From Vibrio sp. 14G-20 (GTDB taxonomy: Bacteria; Pseudomonadota; Gammaproteobacteria; Enterobacterales; Vibrionaceae): DNA of 45,392 nt. The DNA lies in the NCBI RefSeq assembly GCF_026241515.1, contig NZ_JAPHPW010000031.1, positions 1-45,392 on the forward strand, given 5' to 3'. A program made the position numbers and the translations under genes. Shown here piece by piece: positions 43,001-45,392 of this stretch; the first letter of the stretch is position 1; each line of letters begins with the position of its first letter. Below the pieces are notes generated by a model that was not told the origin of the DNA, did no database searches, and saw only the letters and a list, made by a program, of their open reading frames with translations.

Positions 43001-45392
43001 CGGGGAAAACGTGCCGATCTTCGATAATCGACCCCGTATCGACTCCGGTAATTGTTGCTGTGTCTCCTACTGGGGCCAAGTTCATGGTTGCTCCCGTATG
43101 TGTTACGCCGGAGTGTGCATCTTTTACATCGTAGGTGAAGTGCACTTGCCCGTTGTAGTCTTTATCGGGTGTGAAAGTATAGGTGCCATCTTGGTTGTCG
43201 AGAATAGAACCATGATCAGCATGCAAATTAGCGATAGTGAGCTTGCCGGCATCGTTAGCGTCAACGTCAACAGTGTTTGCCAATAACTCGATTGCTGTGA
43301 TGGTTTGTGCGGAGTCTTCTTTACCTGAATTGAGCTGCACTTCAGAGGCGCAGTAAGGTCGGTCGTTGCTGCCATGAATAGTGATAACAACGTCATGAGA
43401 GGTGCCATCTTTCGAGTATATCGTGATAGTGTCAGTAAGTACTTCTCCTTCACCTAACTGATCAATAGCGCTACCTCTGTTTGTGGTTATACCGCCTTTT
43501 ATACGTATATTTCCGGCATCAGCATAATAAGACCATGTTCCATCTTCTCGCAGCATTAAGTCGCCAAATCTTCCCGCATAGTTAAATCCAAGGCCTCGTG
43601 AATCAAACGTTGTTTCACCACTATCTGCATCAGTAATCGTTAGCGCTCCACTTGCATATAGCGGAGTTCGACCAAGGGTACTCATCAGAGGTTGGGCATA
43701 ATCCGGAGACATATTTTGACCTGCAGTGCCTTCGATTACATCACCAGTGTCGACACCACCAATAACTGCGGAGTTGTTAACCCCTGTAATCGTAATAGAG
43801 AGATTTTGAGTGCTGCTTGCATTATGTTCGTCTGTGACTGTAACGGGAACAGTCAACGTTTTCGTGACACCAGATGCTAATGATTGATAGGTCGAGTGAG
43901 CAGGGTTGAAGCTATAACTGCCGTCCGGATTAACCACCAAACCATCAATCTGCGGTGCGCTGTAAGTCAATGTCGCGCCTGTATCTATATCGTGACCAAC
44001 CATTTGTCCTTTTAGAACGCTTCCACCTTCAGTTACGGAGTGAGATTGTGCATTGATGACTGGGGCATCGTTGGTACCGTGTACTGTTAACTCAATAGTG
44101 TGAGTGGTGCCATCAACAGAACGAATGACAACTGAGTCTTGTTTTACTTCGCCCTCAGCAAGGTTTTGGATATTACGATTGTCTAGTGTGTAGGTGTAAT
44201 GGCCATCTCGCATAAGCAATACGTGCCCACCTAATTTGGTGTCATAGCCAATACCTTGATAGGTTTGTGGACCAATATTTGGGTCAAACTGAGCTTCACC
44301 CGCATCGGGGTCTTGAATATTTAGCTGGCCGTCATAATGCAGTTGATAATGGGTATCTATGTAGCCACGATCTTCGGTCACTCCCCGTAAGTCTGCATTG
44401 GCTTGTGCGTCGGTAATAATCGCGTTGTCTGGAGCGGCGGTAAGGTCGAATTTAGCTTGTGTATTAACGATACCACCATGTGTATCTTCAACTCGGTAGG
44501 TCAGACGAACCTCGCCGTTGTAGTCTTTGTCTGGAGCAAAAGTATAGGTGCCGTCTTTGTTATCGGTCACGCTTCCATGTGTGGCGTGTAAATTCGTCAC
44601 AAGCAATATATCGCTAGTATCAACGTCGCTGGCATGTGTTAGTAAATCAGAAACCTTGATGGTTACGGGTTGATCCTCTTTTCCCGCAGGAAGCTGAGTC
44701 CACGCACTGACTATTGGTTTGTCGTTGCTACCTTGCACATCGATAACAATTTTATGAAGGACTGTCGCTCCGGCTGAATCGGTTGCGGTAATCCAGAATG
44801 ATTCAGACTGATGTTCACCAGTCGCTAGCTTATCTGCGGCACTACCGGTTGAATTGTCTAGCTGATAGTGCCAATGACCATTCTGGTCAATCGATAGCGT
44901 TCCCCATTGGCCTTGTGGTTGATTGATTGCCCATTTAATGGTGTCAGATTTATCTAAATCAGTCGCGGTTAAACTCCCTGTCGCATCAGGGGTTCCTGCC
45001 GTATTTAAACCCTGTTCGATAACTGCACCACTTGAGGTTCCTGAGATAGTGGGGCGGTCATTGGTGCCGTTAACCGTGACTGTGATTTGATGTGGTGTGC
45101 CGTCTGCCGAATGAACGGTAATCGTGTCGGTGGCAGTAGCGCCTTTGCCCAAGGCTTGCACGGTTGGATTGGTGTTATCGAGGCCGTAAGTCCACGCTCC
45201 ATTATCTTTGAGGTGGAGCGTGCCTAAAGCACCTGCAATATCGGTATTCGAGAAGTGTGCTTCCCCCGTATCGATATCAGTAATCGTCAATGTGCCGGAT
45301 GTTTGCAGTTGAGTTTCTTCCGTTACTGCACCGGCGTTTGTACCACCAATCACTGCTTTGTCGTTAGTGCCGTTTACTGTAATCGTCATTTG
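37089..45392 (-). CDS. Giant VCBS-repeat secreted protein, 3' part (probable type I substrate)
   Basis: The C-terminal 2767 codons of a very large extracellular protein; the frame stays open past the window edge, so its N terminus lies outside. Nearly all is beta-sandwich repeats of about 100 residues: VCBS units (GTND and DTGDV-type joints) alternate with cadherin-like units (NKDGTYTFTPDKDYNG and PPAAQGKFVLDGHD types). Two Ig-like domains come near the end (HTDIPYSQVTIYDG and ITGSVSGDYNAGD). A Pro-rich segment (PAPPPPPPV) then leads to an Asp/His-rich tail with YLDALGI. I found no GGxGxD RTX nonapeptides. The protein is probably an adhesin or biofilm matrix protein, exported by the converging T1SS operon across one terminator. 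Confidence 0.9.
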   Translation of the reverse strand, partial: QMTITVNGTNDKAVIGGTNAGAVTEETQLQTSGTLTITDIDTGEAHFSNTDIAGALGTLHLKDNGAWTYGLDNTNPTVQALGKGATATDTITVHSADGTPHQITVTVNGTNDRPTISGTSSGAVIEQGLNTAGTPDATGSLTATDLDKSDTIKWAINQPQGQWGTLSIDQNGHWHYQLDNSTGSAADKLATGEHQSESFWITATDSAGATVLHKIVIDVQGSNDKPIVSAWTQLPAGKEDQPVTIKVSDLLTHASDVDTSDILLVTNLHATHGSVTDNKDGTYTFAPDKDYNGEVRLTYRVEDTHGGIVNTQAKFDLTAAPDNAIITDAQANADLRGVTEDRGYIDTHYQLHYDGQLNIQDPDAGEAQFDPNIGPQTYQGIGYDTKLGGHVLLMRDGHYTYTLDNRNIQNLAEGEVKQDSVVIRSVDGTTHTIELTVHGTNDAPVINAQSHSVTEGGSVLKGQMVGHDIDTGATLTYSAPQIDGLVVNPDGSYSFNPAHSTYQSLASGVTKTLTVPVTVTDEHNASSTQNLSITITGVNNSAVIGGVDTGDVIEGTAGQNMSPDYAQPLMSTLGRTPLYASGALTITDADSGETTFDSRGLGFNYAGRFGDLMLREDGTWSYYADAGNIRIKGGITTNRGSAIDQLGEGEVLTDTITIYSKDGTSHDVVITIHGSNDRPYCASEVQLNSGKEDSAQTITAIELLANTVDVDANDAGKLTIANLHADHGSILDNQDGTYTFTPDKDYNGQVHFTYDVKDAHSGVTHTGATMNLAPVGDTATITGVDTGSIIEDRHVFPDSMHHIQVTGSLSVSDPDAGEDHFRATGVFGHEKAINDPFQGEMHIDRYGNWDYVLANGNPAVQALKQGETKDVIYEVQSADGTPHRITITVTGTNDAPTVTKVVLNNGTEDTHYQMQASQFGFTDVDTGDTLHSIAITDLPPAAQGKFVLDGHDVTTGKQIPAANISRLQFVPAQDFNGDVQFKYTVNDGHTDSAEATNTLHIDAVGDKAVIAGVDTGDVYENRNPDMSPDFAQPGIAHLTNSMIHVEGQLTIIDPDTGENSFDSKGIGYTYHGKYGHLILNTDGKWFYGVATGTADVNGGLTTKVGSTIDQLGANETLTDTITIQSKDGTTHDIVITIHGDNDRPYCNSEVQLNSGKEDTQVTLTAQELLANTVDVDVNDVGKLSIANLLVDHGSVIDNKDGTYTFTPTKDYNGQVHFTYDVTDAHGGTTHTGANTTLVATPDKAIISEVTTGSVIEDGPHATHNNGTTTELANGQLQVIDPDSGENKFQYSQFGETSIHDPFGGMLRIDSAGNWGYSVDNAALQHLAQGQVETVTYRVHSFDGTAYDLNIDVVGSNDTPTVTKVVLSNGTEDINYQMQASQFGFTDVDTGDTLHSIAITDLPPAAQGKFVLDGHDITAGQSIATTDIAKLQFVPATDFNGDVQFKFTVNDGHVDSQEATNTLHIDAVSDAAQFTGRDTGDVHEGHTYTAPDGSMSGGYVDDRSPDHMHGNIGKIWNDEIHTDGHLNIVDPDSGESHAQTGTYQGTHGHVILQSNGDWSYYASIGQDATGRKIDHLGQGESITDTVTVKAADGTTHDIHITIHGDNDRPYCSSEVQLNSGKEDLTQTITTTELLANTVDVDTNDAGKLSIANLHADHGTLVDNKDGTFTFTPDHNFNGKVHFTYDVKDAHGGVTHTGASATLLPSNDSATLQSTLASNFVTEDHLKSGTSTNELWSGWKNLDIQDVDSPSEAKVTQIEVNGVKHTVPANFAMNLAGAHGTFNFTHSTDGHDKWSYSADNSHTEVQSLSHGDSLTDTITLLTADGTRIPLTAKILGTDDHVMIDTPDALTAALGTAVEDKVTSIFGTLLAHDSDSKDSVIFTAGNSVGSYGTLHVDSNGQWHYDLDHSKANVLQQGETKAEGFDITAISTDGSTATKHIEVLVQGSNDKATISVTSNPDVYEDRSSTPVEIISGKLSALDPDHDQSSFSTDVGKRHDPFNSGVHGGLHISKDGSWTYTVNNSQIQQLAVGQEEHVQYNVHTVGGDSHVIDIKIVGTNDDPVLSVTQTTPTTGTLTETDVDVKDTHTFSVVNSTGQFGSLSVDPDSGAYVYTANGSVAGMSYNATTHTYHGTDMFEVKVADNHGGESSKFITFDANGHVSVVPGQSPTISTSVPSNPLVTTTQPSLPTGTNTPPNNAITVDLAASSDTGLSDTDNVTKETTPTITGHTDIPYSQVTIYDGSTPIGHAVSDGSGQYSVAVSSLSEGDHNLSAKALAPSSVLPATSSLLSVHIDTQVHVGIQTNPITADNVINAQESNNSIDITGSVSGDYNAGDIVTLDVNGTQHTGVVDAKGHYSIAVPGSELLADADQKIEASVAVTDTAGNSAHATADVTYQVDTQVSVPTITFENAGADNLYSKAEIARGLANTITATVTPPGDAKIGEHLVVNGQDHVLDAHSLQHGIQIEVHPGSNVQATMTDEHGNTAGSQGFATSAIPEPIVVRPPSGSHQVSGTLGVPPLLPSLTPVPTAQSGWRIHLPNGQYVTSHHGQYGTLTIDPQTGHLHYQEQAQVHTGPHGSASGIGQHEDKFEVALQGTNQDEVVAHVNIQILSHGPGHSGKLTVGTEVVDMTITPVVHTSHPAPPPPPPVQHDEPDMASQADFTVTLSDDSNLDLTQQTHQEPDQKTSHHGAAAYLDALGIKPDATSTTVHDQPADMDIVLAQVDQQDAVTHDQTHLDMSDALEHHDANVNHNQDDEHHHHNDVDGLPDIDPNS
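40275..43770 (-). repeat. ~1.39-kb tandem super-repeat within the VCBS gene
   Basis: Two full units (about 42373-43770 and 40983-42372) and a half unit (about 40275-40982) share the same four-domain order: a DTGDV VCBS unit, an NDRPYC-xSEVQLNSGKED cadherin-like unit, a second VCBS unit and an SQFGFTDVDTGDTLHS unit. The marker Cys codons are at 40563, 41955 and 43350, spaced 1392 and 1395 bases. Parts are nearly identical at DNA level (41171-41270 against 42560-42660), suggesting recent duplication or gene conversion. Unit edges are approximate. Confidence 0.85.

Noticed and set aside
37089..45392. Regular repeats resembling a CRISPR array or satellite
   Set aside because: The repeats are in-frame, diverged protein-domain repeats of about 300 bases and ~1.39 kb, with no short identical repeats separated by unique spacers.
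1..45392. Prophage, integron or insertion sequence
   Set aside because: No integrase, transposase, attC-like array or terminal inverted repeats were seen; gene content looks chromosomal.

Overview
This window looks like chromosomal DNA from a marine gammaproteobacterium, most likely a Vibrio. That is inferred from moderate-to-low GC, a yaeQ/cold-shock neighbourhood, an AHA_1954-type siderophore-iron reductase beside fhu genes, an AspT/AspD pair, a ToxR/CadC-like membrane regulator, and a very large VCBS-repeat protein next to a type I secretion cluster. I saw no rRNA, tRNA, integrase, transposase or CRISPR array.

Layout. (1) 0.3-3.3 kb, minus strand: an unknown protein translationally coupled to YaeQ, a CspA-family protein, and a secreted PQQ-dependent aldose dehydrogenase. 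(2) 3.5-13 kb: a Bcr/CflA-type MFS exporter, then a ferric-hydroxamate siderophore locus. FhuC and a 2Fe-2S siderophore-iron reductase lie on the minus strand. A Rob-like AraC regulator, a FhuA-like TonB receptor, FhuD and a double-length FhuB lie on the plus strand. Fur-box-like sites precede the reductase and the receptor. Together these genes would import ferric hydroxamates across both membranes and reduce the iron out. (3) 13.2-16 kb: a crotonase, a FadL-family fatty-acid porin, and a small outer-membrane barrel overlapping it by one base. (4) 16-20 kb, minus strand: AspD and AspT, a proton-motive aspartate-to-alanine decarboxylation cycle, and a histidine-rich 86-residue ORF. (5) 20.2-26.3 kb: an RND efflux adaptor and pump, a lipoprotein, and outer-membrane phospholipase A. 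A ToxR/CadC-like regulator converges on them. (6) 28.6-31.7 kb: an NAD(P)-binding protein behind a Fur-box-like site, an OYE-family flavin oxidoreductase, and a CatB-type acetyltransferase. (7) 31.9-45.4 kb: a three-gene type I secretion operon (two ABC proteins plus an HlyD-type adaptor) that converges, across a strong terminator, on the 3' 8.3 kb of a giant VCBS-repeat gene running off the window edge.

The most unusual part is region 7. Both ABC ATPases depart from consensus: one has no P-loop, and the other has a P-loop but Asn in place of the catalytic Glu. The presumed substrate shows no RTX nonapeptides, contains a ~1.39-kb nested super-repeat with one Cys per unit, and ends in an Asp/His-rich tail. 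The pairing of secretion operon and substrate is inferred from position. The ToxR-like regulator, the RND/lipoprotein/phospholipase group and the His-rich ORF are further points of interest.
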